DNA from: a virus
IMG/VR virus record: IMGVR_UViG_3300021963_000417
Coordinates: 1-32,794 of that record
DNA: 32,794 nt
Strand: one strand, 5' to 3'
Shown: positions 22,523 to 29,562 of the stretch, piece by piece
Layout of the letters: the number at the start of each line of letters is the position of its first letter
Position numbering within the stretch: the first letter of the stretch is position 1
Notes under the pieces: generated by a model
Told to the model about the DNA's origin: nothing
The model's input: the letters and a program-made list of their open reading frames with translations, nothing else
Database searches by the model: none
Translations under genes and position numbers: made by a program

Positions 22523-23926
22523 ATGATTACTTCAACTGGTAGAGACCTTATCTCAAAATACTTAATTGGTCAAACAACCTCGTTTGCTTCACATATTGCT
22601 ATTGGCTGTGGAGCAACCCCTGTATCAGTTTTAGGGGACTATAAAGGCAAAACAGAACTAGATTTTGAAATGGGAAGATATCCAATAATCTCTAGAAGCA
22701 TATCCACAGAATTGCTAACACAGACAGCCACATCGGTTCAGGCTACTGGAACTTCTTTTATTTTTACATTGTCAACAGATGCTCAGTTTAGTTCTGGTCA
22801 AACCGTAATAGTTTCTAATGCAGACCAATTTGTAAATACGCCAGACCCTGCAACAAATTCAAATGGAGCATATACAATAGTTTCAACCACAACAAACACT
22901 ATAACGGTTACAGACCCACAAACTGGTGGAAATACAACAGTTCCACAAACGCTAACAGGTCAAACAATTAGCATTGTTGGATATGTTCCGCAAATTGTTT
23001 TTAGTGCAGAGTTGCCAATTCAAGATAGATATGAGATTACTGAATTTGGTATTTATCCAAGCGGTAGCAATACCTTTTCAAACGGAACTGATAGTTATGT
23101 TTTGTCAAACTTTACAACAACTGAACAGTGGCAGTATGCAAACTATAACGGAGGAAACACAGTATTTTCTGACCTTGTATATTACACAACAATAACCGAT
23201 GCAACCAACAACATTACAGTTACAGATAAGGCATTTCAAACAAATGCAGACAATCCATTTTTTAATGGAACTAGGGTTGCTCGTCAAGAAAGACCAAGAT
23301 TTTTAAAAGATTGCACAATTGTTGTTGGAGATATGTCAGATTTTACTGCTGCATTGACACCATCTTCTACGTCAAACTATATATCAATATCTAATTTTGG
23401 TCTAGATTTGAGTCAAAATTCGTCTTTGGATGAAATACGTCTGGCAATGTCTCTTATAAATGACCAGGCTACGCCAAGCACAACACCAAGAAGTTTAAAT
23501 ATTATGTTTCAGTTTGTGACTGCAGATGGAAATGATAATGCCAAGTATCACTTTAGAACGAGCGATGCAACAAGTTTGATTTCTGGAACTGGTCTTTTTG
23601 CTACAAGCAGATATCAGGTATTGTCCCTGCAACTGTCTCAAGCAACTTTTACCTCAAAAACGTCAAACTTTGACTGGAAAAACGTTCGTGGTATTCGTGT
23701 TTATGCTAGCGTTGAGAGTGCTGCTAATTATAGCGGTTCTGGTTTGACAGATTTTGCAATATGTTTAGATGCAGTAAGATTTGAAAATAAATCAAATACA
23801 AATCCACTCTATGGCTTAACAGGATATACTGTTGTAAATACTGCTGGCATTCCAATAGTTAAAAGTCAAAACACAAATAATTTAATTGAGTTTAAGTTTG
23901 TTGTTGGAGCAACTAGAAATGTCTAA
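22523..23926 (+). CDS. Tail fibre / collar-type protein
   Basis: 467 residues. The N-terminal 60 or so residues (STGRDLISKYLIG ... ASHIAIGCGATPV) and the RYEITEFGIYPSGSN segment match the pattern of phage tail-collar fibre N-termini (DUF3751-like). An inserted beta module sits at about 69-155. Residues about 250-440 form a jelly-roll-like region (ISISNFGLDLSQNSSLDEIR, then LTDFAICLDAVRFEN) that resembles carbohydrate-binding modules. A surface or receptor-binding role is inferred. There is no ribosome binding site: initiation is close to the transcript end. The last codons overlap the next gene by eight bases (ATGTCTAA). Confidence 0.6.
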   Translation: MITSTGRDLISKYLIGQTTSFASHIAIGCGATPVSVLGDYKGKTELDFEMGRYPIISRSISTELLTQTATSVQATGTSFIFTLSTDAQFSSGQTVIVSNADQFVNTPDPATNSNGAYTIVSTTTNTITVTDPQTGGNTTVPQTLTGQTISIVGYVPQIVFSAELPIQDRYEITEFGIYPSGSNTFSNGTDSYVLSNFTTTEQWQYANYNGGNTVFSDLVYYTTITDATNNITVTDKAFQTNADNPFFNGTRVARQERPRFLKDCTIVVGDMSDFTAALTPSSTSNYISISNFGLDLSQNSSLDEIRLAMSLINDQATPSTTPRSLNIMFQFVTADGNDNAKYHFRTSDATSLISGTGLFATSRYQVLSLQLSQATFTSKTSNFDWKNVRGIRVYASVESAANYSGSGLTDFAICLDAVRFENKSNTNPLYGLTGYTVVNTAGIPIVKSQNTNNLIEFKFVVGATRNV

Positions 23927-25601
23927 AACAGTTACAATACCAATTAAAGATGTTCCAAAATTTATTTCTGATGGAAATTATGTTGGCGTTGCATTGAGAT
24001 ATAGATTGGTTGAGCAAAATGGAAATGAAATTTCTCAATGGTCTCCAATAGAAATTTTAAAATTTAAAACAGACTATAATAGCAATAGAACAATTAATCA
24101 AATTCTTGGCGGTACGTCTCAGCCAGCAATATCTAGAGGTGGGTCCCCATTCAACTATTCTTCAATGGAAAATGATGGTAGTTTGCAAAATAGTCAAATT
24201 GACCAGATAACCTCTGACGCACCAGGTCCGCATAACCCAGAAAAAGATTCTTATAAATTTTCTTGGACTAAGCCAAAAGATTCTGTAGTTACTAATTTTG
24301 ACGTATTTACATCTTGGAACATGTTTGCATATGTTAATTCTTTTGGAACTCTGTCTGCACCATCTGCTGGACCTTCACCATTTACTGGAACGCTAACAAT
24401 ACAGTCGTCTGGGGTAAATTCAGCGGTATCACTAAAATCATTTTATGACGTAACAGGAGCAATTAATGACGTAAAAATTTATGCTGGTCCAGGTGGTGGA
24501 ACACCAGGAAACTCTTTTGTAATAACAGGATACGGTGCTGGAAATGTGTTCAATGTGAGGTCTGCTAACACTTGGACTTCTGGAACTGTTAAAAATATTT
24601 CAAGAAGTCATGCCTGGACAGACTTTCAGTATTTGTCAACCACAGACACAGATAACTATAGTTTTGTTAGACAAATGACATCAAATAGATTATCTGCAAC
24701 AATATCTTCTGGTAGTTGTTTGGTTTATGTAAACGAAAATTTAATTCAAAGTGGCGTTGTTCCTGGAATGAGCCTGACAAAACTTTCAGGCGATGGAACC
24801 TTTGCTGGTAACGCAGTAATTAGTCAAATTGATTATGCAGAAAATATTTTAGTTATTTCTGCAACGCAGAGTGCTCTTACAACTGTCGCTGCCAGCGGAA
24901 CAATTGGCTCTGTTGTTAACAATGCTGGAATTTATACTGCAACAATAAGCAGCATGTCTTCCACAAGTCCATTATATGTAGGTGCTGTTGTAACTGCTAC
25001 CGCAGGTACTGGAAATCTTGGTATTGCAAATGTAAAAGTAACATCAGTATCGGCTAACTCAATTACAATAATTTCTGATGCTGCAGTTACTGCTGGAACA
25101 ATTACAGCAATTCAAACAGCAACTCCAAATAATCACACAGCAAGTGGTTATGTTGAGTTTGTTGCTAATTCTGAACTAGTTGGGGGCACTTTTGCCGATA
25201 GTGGAAATACAATTGCCATTGACCAATATTGGCTAAAGCCAATGTTTGTACAGGCTATAGCAACTGCATCTACAGCAGATACTTCAAACATAGTAGATGT
25301 AAATGACTATACAATAGTGGCAGTATCTGAAGCACAGTCTACATATTTTGATGGATATGGTACTATCTCAAATAGAACAACTGTCGCACCGTTCACAGGA
25401 ACATTGACTGGAATGAATCTCCCATATTCATCAAGCGTTAAAAATGTTGGGCTAAAGGTTTACTCACAGACTGGCGTGAGTGGTGCTGTAAACCTTGGAA
25501 ATGGCGAGGTAAAGATTGCTGACTATGTAAATGGTATTAAGGTTGAACTACAGTCTACCTCAGCACTTAATAACGGAACGGTAGTCTCAATAAGACTATA
25601 G
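23919..25601 (+). CDS. Minor tail / fibre protein with tandem beta modules
   Basis: 560 residues. I start at ATG 23919, which overlaps the previous stop and has GGAG nine bases upstream, rather than at the upstream TTG (23886) inside the preceding gene. The N-terminus has an FNIII-like look (GVALRYRLVEQNGNEISQWS). Residues about 257-402 are two or more tandem Ig/FCCH-like beta modules (PGMSLTKLSGDGTFAGN; then a second unit with YVGAVVTATAGTGNLG). Two segments with PFTGTLT flank these (about residues 150 and 490), which suggests an internal duplication around the insertion. Ser, Thr, Gly and Asn are abundant and Cys is almost absent. A role in host recognition is inferred from place and composition. 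Confidence 0.6.
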   Translation: MSKTVTIPIKDVPKFISDGNYVGVALRYRLVEQNGNEISQWSPIEILKFKTDYNSNRTINQILGGTSQPAISRGGSPFNYSSMENDGSLQNSQIDQITSDAPGPHNPEKDSYKFSWTKPKDSVVTNFDVFTSWNMFAYVNSFGTLSAPSAGPSPFTGTLTIQSSGVNSAVSLKSFYDVTGAINDVKIYAGPGGGTPGNSFVITGYGAGNVFNVRSANTWTSGTVKNISRSHAWTDFQYLSTTDTDNYSFVRQMTSNRLSATISSGSCLVYVNENLIQSGVVPGMSLTKLSGDGTFAGNAVISQIDYAENILVISATQSALTTVAASGTIGSVVNNAGIYTATISSMSSTSPLYVGAVVTATAGTGNLGIANVKVTSVSANSITIISDAAVTAGTITAIQTATPNNHTASGYVEFVANSELVGGTFADSGNTIAIDQYWLKPMFVQAIATASTADTSNIVDVNDYTIVAVSEAQSTYFDGYGTISNRTTVAPFTGTLTGMNLPYSSSVKNVGLKVYSQTGVSGAVNLGNGEVKIADYVNGIKVELQSTSALNNGTVVSIRL

Positions 25602-25602
25602 T

Positions 25603-25614
25603 ATGGTATAATTA
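25603..25614 (+). promoter_or_regulatory. Extended -10 promoter giving a leaderless transcript
   Basis: ATGGTATAATTA with TATAAT at 25607-25612 and TGG upstream. The expected start is exactly 25619, the A of the start codon. The spacing is identical to that at 6902. There is no ribosome binding site and no -35 consensus. Confidence 0.7.
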
Positions 25615-25618
25615 GATT

Positions 25619-26047
25619 ATGGCACAAGTACCTTCATTACCAAGCAATGGTCAACCCATAGATACACAGTATCTATATGACATTGTTAACTCTTTAATTA
25701 GTATCAATGGCGAAATTTCATCTGTTGGTTCTTCTCAGTTGCAAACCTATAATGGCAACCCAATTACTAAAAATACAAACAATCTTAAGTTTCAGGCTAG
25801 AACTGTAAACATTGTAAACAGTTCACCAGTTACGAAAAATAACCCATCAACTGGTCAAATTTCTTTTAATACCCAATACAACCAAACACCAATTGTTACT
25901 GCAACTTTAGTATCTCGCAACTCTTCAACTGTAAAGGCTACGCTAACAATCACAGGCGTTGACACATCTGCTGTCTACTACAGGGTAGATTATGAAAACA
26001 ATGGAACAACAACCCTGGACGTAAATATTATTGCTATTGGAGCATAA
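25619..26047 (+). CDS. Putative H-type-lectin-like receptor-binding tip protein
   Basis: 142 residues. The first 40 or so form a helical N-terminus (IDTQYLYDIVNSLISINGEI) suited to trimer attachment. The C-terminal 75 or so residues follow the H-type lectin pattern: TGQISFNTQYNQTPIVTATL, then TITGVDTSAVYYRVDYEN and VNIIAIGA. H-type lectins bind sugars, and small proteins of this plan cap phage fibres. Translation appears leaderless from its own promoter. The stop overlaps the next gene's ATG. The lectin call is from pattern only. Confidence 0.55.
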   Translation: MAQVPSLPSNGQPIDTQYLYDIVNSLISINGEISSVGSSQLQTYNGNPITKNTNNLKFQARTVNIVNSSPVTKNNPSTGQISFNTQYNQTPIVTATLVSRNSSTVKATLTITGVDTSAVYYRVDYENNGTTTLDVNIIAIGA

Positions 26048-26577
26048 TGGCTGCCCTAACAATGGAAGAGTATAACGCTGCTCCAGTTATTCCAGGTAAT
26101 AAAAAGGTCTGGTTTTTAAATGGAGATTTGGTTCGTGTTCATCACCTTAATAAATCTAATGGAATAATGTCTGTTTATAATATTATAAAAGACCAGATTG
26201 AAAGTTGTTTAATTAGTGATTTTAAAAAGAATAGGGAACGTGCTTACACCGTTGGACAAACAGCGGAACTTGTAAATAGGCACAAAAAATATATGCCAGA
26301 ACTAGTAAAGAAAGGCGTAATCCCAGAGCCTATGGGGGCACAGCCAGGCGGTGCTAGAGGCTGGCAGGTAAGAAGTTACTATTCGGAGTCGCAAGTTCGT
26401 GAACTTCGTGATATACTAGCATCTTACCACCACGGCAGACCTCGTAAAGATGGGCTGATAACCAACGATGTAACTCCTACAAAACAGGAGTTGACAAGAC
26501 GTATGGGTGATGGTATACTGGTATATACCAAGACTGACGATGGGCGATTTGTGCCTATCTGGTCTGAATCTATTTAA
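26047..26577 (+). CDS. MerR-like winged-helix DNA-binding protein
   Basis: 176 residues. An HTH with MerR character lies at about 66-125: AYTVGQTAELVNRH, then MPELVKKGVIPEP, then a wing and YSESQVRELRDIL. The N-terminal 60 residues form a small beta domain (WFLNGDLVRVHHLN). No metal or ligand-binding C-terminus is evident. GGAG lies four bases before the ATG, which overlaps the lectin stop, so the gene is expressed with the tail tip unit. The promoter for the replication operon lies inside its 3' end and its -10 overlaps an inverted repeat, so this protein may switch that promoter. That is an inference from proximity. An alternative is a MerR-fold excisionase-like protein. Confidence 0.65.
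   Translation: MAALTMEEYNAAPVIPGNKKVWFLNGDLVRVHHLNKSNGIMSVYNIIKDQIESCLISDFKKNRERAYTVGQTAELVNRHKKYMPELVKKGVIPEPMGAQPGGARGWQVRSYYSESQVRELRDILASYHHGRPRKDGLITNDVTPTKQELTRRMGDGILVYTKTDDGRFVPIWSESI
26491..26519 (+). promoter_or_regulatory. Strong sigma70-type promoter of the replication operon
   Basis: TTGACA (26491-26496), a 17-bp spacer, TGG, then TATACT (26514-26519): a perfect -35 with an extended -10. It lies within the 3' end of the MerR-like gene. The start near 26526 gives a leader of about 74 bases before ATG 26600. Confidence 0.75.
26511..26530 (+). promoter_or_regulatory. Inverted repeat over the replication promoter -10 (candidate operator)
   Basis: TGGTATA (26511-26517), six bases, TATACCA (26524-26530), a perfect 7-bp inverted repeat. 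TGGTATA also recurs at 26519-26525 as a direct repeat with an 8-bp period. It covers the -10 and start region, a place where a bound protein would block or alter initiation. Confidence 0.45.
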
Positions 26578-26599
26578 CCTTGAAAGGGTATGAGAAATA

Positions 26600-26809
26600 A
26601 TGGAAAACGAAAACACCAAGGTAACAGTTGGTCTAGGCTATACACTAAATCTAGGCAACTTTCAGTCATTACGCATTGACCTATCTGTAACAGATAACAA
26701 GCGTGAGGGTGAAAACACGAACGATGCGTTTGAGCGTGTCTACTCATTTGTAGAAGCCAAACTTGCTGAAAAGGTTCGTGAGTCAGTAGAAGAAGCAGAA
26801 AACAAGTAA
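26600..26809 (+). CDS. Small conserved-looking protein, unknown
   Basis: 69 residues, first gene of the replication operon. It has a beta hairpin (VTVGLGYTLNLGNFQSLRID), a loop (LSVTDNKREGENTNDAF) and a C-terminal helix (FERVYSFVEAKLAEKVRE) ending in acidic residues. I recognise no named family, though the pattern of a Gly-rich strand plus an acidic helix looks like that of small phage proteins found near replication genes. A GAAAGGG run about 11 bases upstream may be the binding site. Its stop overlaps the next start (TAATG). Confidence 0.6.
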   Translation: MENENTKVTVGLGYTLNLGNFQSLRIDLSVTDNKREGENTNDAFERVYSFVEAKLAEKVRESVEEAENK

Positions 26810-27117
26810 TGGCAGACCGCAAAGACCGTATGGCTTTGCTCAGTCGCTATAGCAAGTTACACACTGCAAGGTATGAGCAAAAGCCATCCCTAAATTTAAA
26901 TGTTGAACAATGGGCAGCAGATGCTCTCATTGAATCGTATGGTCTACCACAATGCTACAATATGCTAGACTACTACTTTGATGCAAATCAAACTCCCAGT
27001 TGGAAGTGGTTTGCAAACTATGCGGACAGAATTGTTGATGCAATTGAGGCTCGCAAACAAGATGAAGAAGAACGCCGAGAGCGTAGACAGAGAGCGAAAG
27101 AGTGGCTAAGTGAATAA
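26809..27117 (+). CDS. Small replication-module protein, possible helicase accessory
   Basis: 102 residues, immediately before the helicase, with a start overlapping the preceding stop. The body has VEQWAADALIESYG and CYNMLDYYFDANQTPSWKWF, a helical pattern, and the C-terminus is a highly charged helix rich in Glu and Arg. The PSWKWFANYADRIVDAI segment resembles parts of small helicase-loader-like proteins, but that is only a suggestion from position and helix content. No Walker motif is present, so it is not an AAA+ loader of the DnaC type. The gene overlaps the helicase gene by eight bases, which implies coupled translation and a shared role. Confidence 0.5.
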   Translation: MADRKDRMALLSRYSKLHTARYEQKPSLNLNVEQWAADALIESYGLPQCYNMLDYYFDANQTPSWKWFANYADRIVDAIEARKQDEEERRERRQRAKEWLSE

Positions 27118-28330
27118 CACAGAATCAAAATTAATTTCAGCGGTACTGCAAGATAAGCAAGTACACGTTTTACTACAAGCAAACGTAGACAACATTCTGC
27201 GTACCCACAACGATATCTGGAAGTTTATTCGTAACTATTCTGAGACAAATGGTACAGTGCCACCAGTATCTCTAGTCGTAGATAAGTTTCGTGACTTTGC
27301 ACCTGTTGAGGGTGTTGGTGCTACCAAGTATCACCTAGAAGAACTACAGGCTGAATTCCTAAACGACAGCCTAAAGGATGTTCTTCGTTCTACAGCAACA
27401 GAGGTTCAGGCAGGTCAGGGGACTAAGGCACTAGAAGACTTAATCCAGAAAACATCAGAACTAAAAAAGAATACTGCAGTCATTCGTGACATCGATGCTA
27501 CTGACATTGATTCCGCCGTTGCCTATTTTGAAAATCTTGCTAGACAGCAAGCACTAGGTGCTATCGGTATCAAGACTGGTTTGCCAGGATTTGACAACTA
27601 CTTACCTGCTGGTATTACTCCAGGTCAGTTGGGTGTGTTCCTAGCCTACCCAGGAATTGGTAAGTCTTGGTTTGCTCTTTACATGGCAGTACAAGCATGG
27701 AGACAGGGTAAGTCGCCACTAATCATCTCGCTTGAAATGTCTGAGACAGAAGTTCGTAACCGTGTCTTTGCAATTATGGGCGATGGTCTTTGGTCACACC
27801 GCAAACTTAGCAACGGTCAGGTTGAGATTGAAGACCTAAAGCGTTGGCACTCTAAAGAACTTGCTGGTAAGCCTGAGTTTCACATCATCTCTAACGACAA
27901 CGGTGGAGAAGTTACTCCATCAGTTATTCGTGGAAAGATTGACCAGTACAAGCCAGACCTAGTTATCGTAGACTACCTGCAACTTATGTCGCCTAACCAG
28001 AAGTCAGACAACGAGACGGTACGCATGAAGAACCTATCTCGTGAACTAAAACTTATGGCTATTAGTGAAGAGATTCCAATTATTGCCATCTCGTCTGCAA
28101 CACCTGACGATGTTACTAAGTTAGACACTGTTCCTACTTTGGGACAAACTGCTTGGTCACGCCAGATTGCCTACGATGCTGACTGGGTGTTAGCACTTGG
28201 TCGTGCCACCAACAGCGATATTCTTGAATGTGTCTTCCGTAAGAACCGTAATGGCTTTATGGGTGAATTCCTAGTCCAAGTTGATTTTGATAAGGGCTGG
28301 TACAAATACAAGGATTATGAAGATAACTAG
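27110..28330 (+). CDS. Replicative DNA helicase, DnaB-like
   Basis: 406 residues starting at GTG 27110, overlapping the preceding gene by eight bases. The N-terminal 150 residues resemble the shortened DnaB N-domain. The RecA-like C-domain has Walker A in AYPGIGKSW (K185), the LIISLEMSETEVRNR segment, Walker B in LVIVDYLQL (D288) and a QIAYDADWVLAL segment. It unwinds DNA ahead of the polymerase as a hexamer. The length is short compared with bacterial DnaB (about 470) but normal for phage DnaB-like proteins. Arg codons are mostly CGT, as for an efficiently expressed gene. No intein is visible. Confidence 0.9.
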   Translation: MNNTESKLISAVLQDKQVHVLLQANVDNILRTHNDIWKFIRNYSETNGTVPPVSLVVDKFRDFAPVEGVGATKYHLEELQAEFLNDSLKDVLRSTATEVQAGQGTKALEDLIQKTSELKKNTAVIRDIDATDIDSAVAYFENLARQQALGAIGIKTGLPGFDNYLPAGITPGQLGVFLAYPGIGKSWFALYMAVQAWRQGKSPLIISLEMSETEVRNRVFAIMGDGLWSHRKLSNGQVEIEDLKRWHSKELAGKPEFHIISNDNGGEVTPSVIRGKIDQYKPDLVIVDYLQLMSPNQKSDNETVRMKNLSRELKLMAISEEIPIIAISSATPDDVTKLDTVPTLGQTAWSRQIAYDADWVLALGRATNSDILECVFRKNRNGFMGEFLVQVDFDKGWYKYKDYEDN

Positions 28331-28331
28331 T

Positions 28332-28337
28332 TATAAT
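28332..28337 (+). promoter_or_regulatory. TATAAT element before the small gene at 28343
   Basis: AGTTATAATAG, with TATAAT ending five bases before GTG 28343 and no usable ribosome binding site between them, so a transcript from it would be leaderless. There is no TG extension or -35. It resembles the late -10 family but lies among replication genes. Confidence 0.45.
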
Positions 28338-28342
28338 AGAGT

Positions 28343-28687
28343 GTGGAACAAATACATCACAAGTCTATTAAAACTTTTAAACTTGATGGTATCATCAAGC
28401 AGGATTCAGCCATTGGCAGATTAAGAGTTGAAGTAGCAAGACTAAAAATTGAAGAGATGCGTGAGTTGGGGTATGTGCCAAGGCTTGACATAGACCCAAA
28501 CTTTACGATACAATATAACCACACAAAAGATTATTACGAGTTTACATTAACAATATATGGAACATATGTAGGAAAGAAGAGAGCACAATGCACACAGGGA
28601 GTAGACGGAACATCACTAGTTCCTATTCAAAAGAACAAGTTAAAAGAGTTATCACTGGGTCAGGAATCGAAATTGAATCAGAAGTAG
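28343..28687 (+). CDS. Small basic protein of unknown function
   Basis: 114 residues from a GTG start. The N-terminal half is helical and charged (IGRLRVEVARLKIEEMRE) and the C-terminal half has a strand pair (HTKDYYEFTLTIYGTYVG) followed by a basic tail. No named family is recognised. It overlaps the primase gene by 100 bases in another frame, which is unusually long for this genome. The stretch up to about residue 80 lies outside the overlap and has a plausible protein pattern with an amphipathic helix, so I think it real. The overlapping C-terminal part may be poorly constrained. Start: the first in-frame ATG is far inside (about residue 39), so GTG 28343 is chosen. Confidence 0.5.
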   Translation: MEQIHHKSIKTFKLDGIIKQDSAIGRLRVEVARLKIEEMRELGYVPRLDIDPNFTIQYNHTKDYYEFTLTIYGTYVGKKRAQCTQGVDGTSLVPIQKNKLKELSLGQESKLNQK

Positions 28688-29532
28688 ATTCTGACTACAT
28701 CATCTTCTGCCCATTCCACAACAACTATCGTTCCCCTGCTGGCGAAGTTGACAAGTCTTCTGGCTACTTCTTTTGCTTTTCTTGCCAGCACGTTTGTGAC
28801 TTAACAGCCCTAGTAATGCACACATCTGGTCGCACCTACTTTGAAGCGGTACGGTTCATTAAGTCCAAAGAAACACAGACTGACCTAGAGTACCAAATTA
28901 ATCAAGTATTGGTAAATAAGCCTGATTATATTGCTTATGATGATACTCAGATTACTAGGCTAAACGAACAGGCACTTGGCTCTGACCGTGCCATGAAATA
29001 CTACTCAAATAGGCTCATAACAGCCGATTCTGTACGCAAATTCGCTTTGGGGTACTCAGAGAAGCAAGATATGGTTACAGTCCCTGTAGCGTCCCCTGAA
29101 GGCGTTTCTGTAGGGTTTGTGGGACGGTCCATAGAAGGCAAAGAGTTTAAGAATACCCCTGGCTTACCAAAAGCCAAAGTTTTATTCAACCTACATCGTG
29201 TAAAGACTTCTAGTAAAGTCTATGTAGTTGAATCATCATTTGATGCTATCCGCTTAGACCAATGTGGGTTTCCAGCGGTAGCCACTTTGGGTGCAAACGT
29301 ATCCAACTTCCAGATAGACCTACTTCAGAAATACTTCAACAATATTTATATTATTGCTGATAATGACGAGGCTGGCGGTAACATGAAAGACAAGATAATT
29401 GAAAAACTTGGCTCTCGTGTAACCGTAATTAAAATAGATAAACAATACAAGGATATTGGCGATATGCCAGATGCGGAGATAAGAAATATCGAAGAAACAT
29501 TTGACAAAACCATCGCTGGTATGCTAAACTAA
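28588..29532 (+). CDS. DNA primase, DnaG-like (zinc-binding and Toprim domains)
   Basis: 314 residues. The N-terminal zinc-binding domain has C41-x-x-H44 ... C63-x-x-C66 (CPFH, CFSC). The middle segment (DRAMKYYSNRLITADSVRKF) is typical of the primase core. The Toprim motifs are E215 in VYVVESSFDA and D258-x-D260 in IIADNDEAGG. It lays the RNA primers for lagging-strand synthesis and works with the adjacent DnaB-like helicase. There is no C-terminal helicase-binding domain, so the protein is shorter than bacterial DnaG (about 580). The start is ATG 28588, with the purine run GGAAAGAAGAGAG upstream. It overlaps the preceding gene by 100 bases. Confidence 0.85.
   Translation: MHTGSRRNITSSYSKEQVKRVITGSGIEIESEVDSDYIIFCPFHNNYRSPAGEVDKSSGYFFCFSCQHVCDLTALVMHTSGRTYFEAVRFIKSKETQTDLEYQINQVLVNKPDYIAYDDTQITRLNEQALGSDRAMKYYSNRLITADSVRKFALGYSEKQDMVTVPVASPEGVSVGFVGRSIEGKEFKNTPGLPKAKVLFNLHRVKTSSKVYVVESSFDAIRLDQCGFPAVATLGANVSNFQIDLLQKYFNNIYIIADNDEAGGNMKDKIIEKLGSRVTVIKIDKQYKDIGDMPDAEIRNIEETFDKTIAGMLN
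29501..29530 (+). promoter_or_regulatory. Promoter for the ssDNA-binding protein gene
   Basis: TTGACA (29501-29506), an 18-bp spacer, TGC then TAAACT (29525-29530), inside the last codons of the primase gene. A second weak element, TATGCT (29520-29525), would be too close to this -35. A leader of about 25 bases carries AAGGAG (29551-29556). Confidence 0.55.
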
Positions 29533-29562
29533 TATACCGCTAAAAAACATAAGGAGAATATT

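Noticed and set aside
23886-23918. Upstream TTG start for the second fibre gene
   Set aside because: It would extend into the previous gene with a Leu/Ser-rich piece. ATG 23919 has GGAG nine bases before it and overlaps the previous stop.
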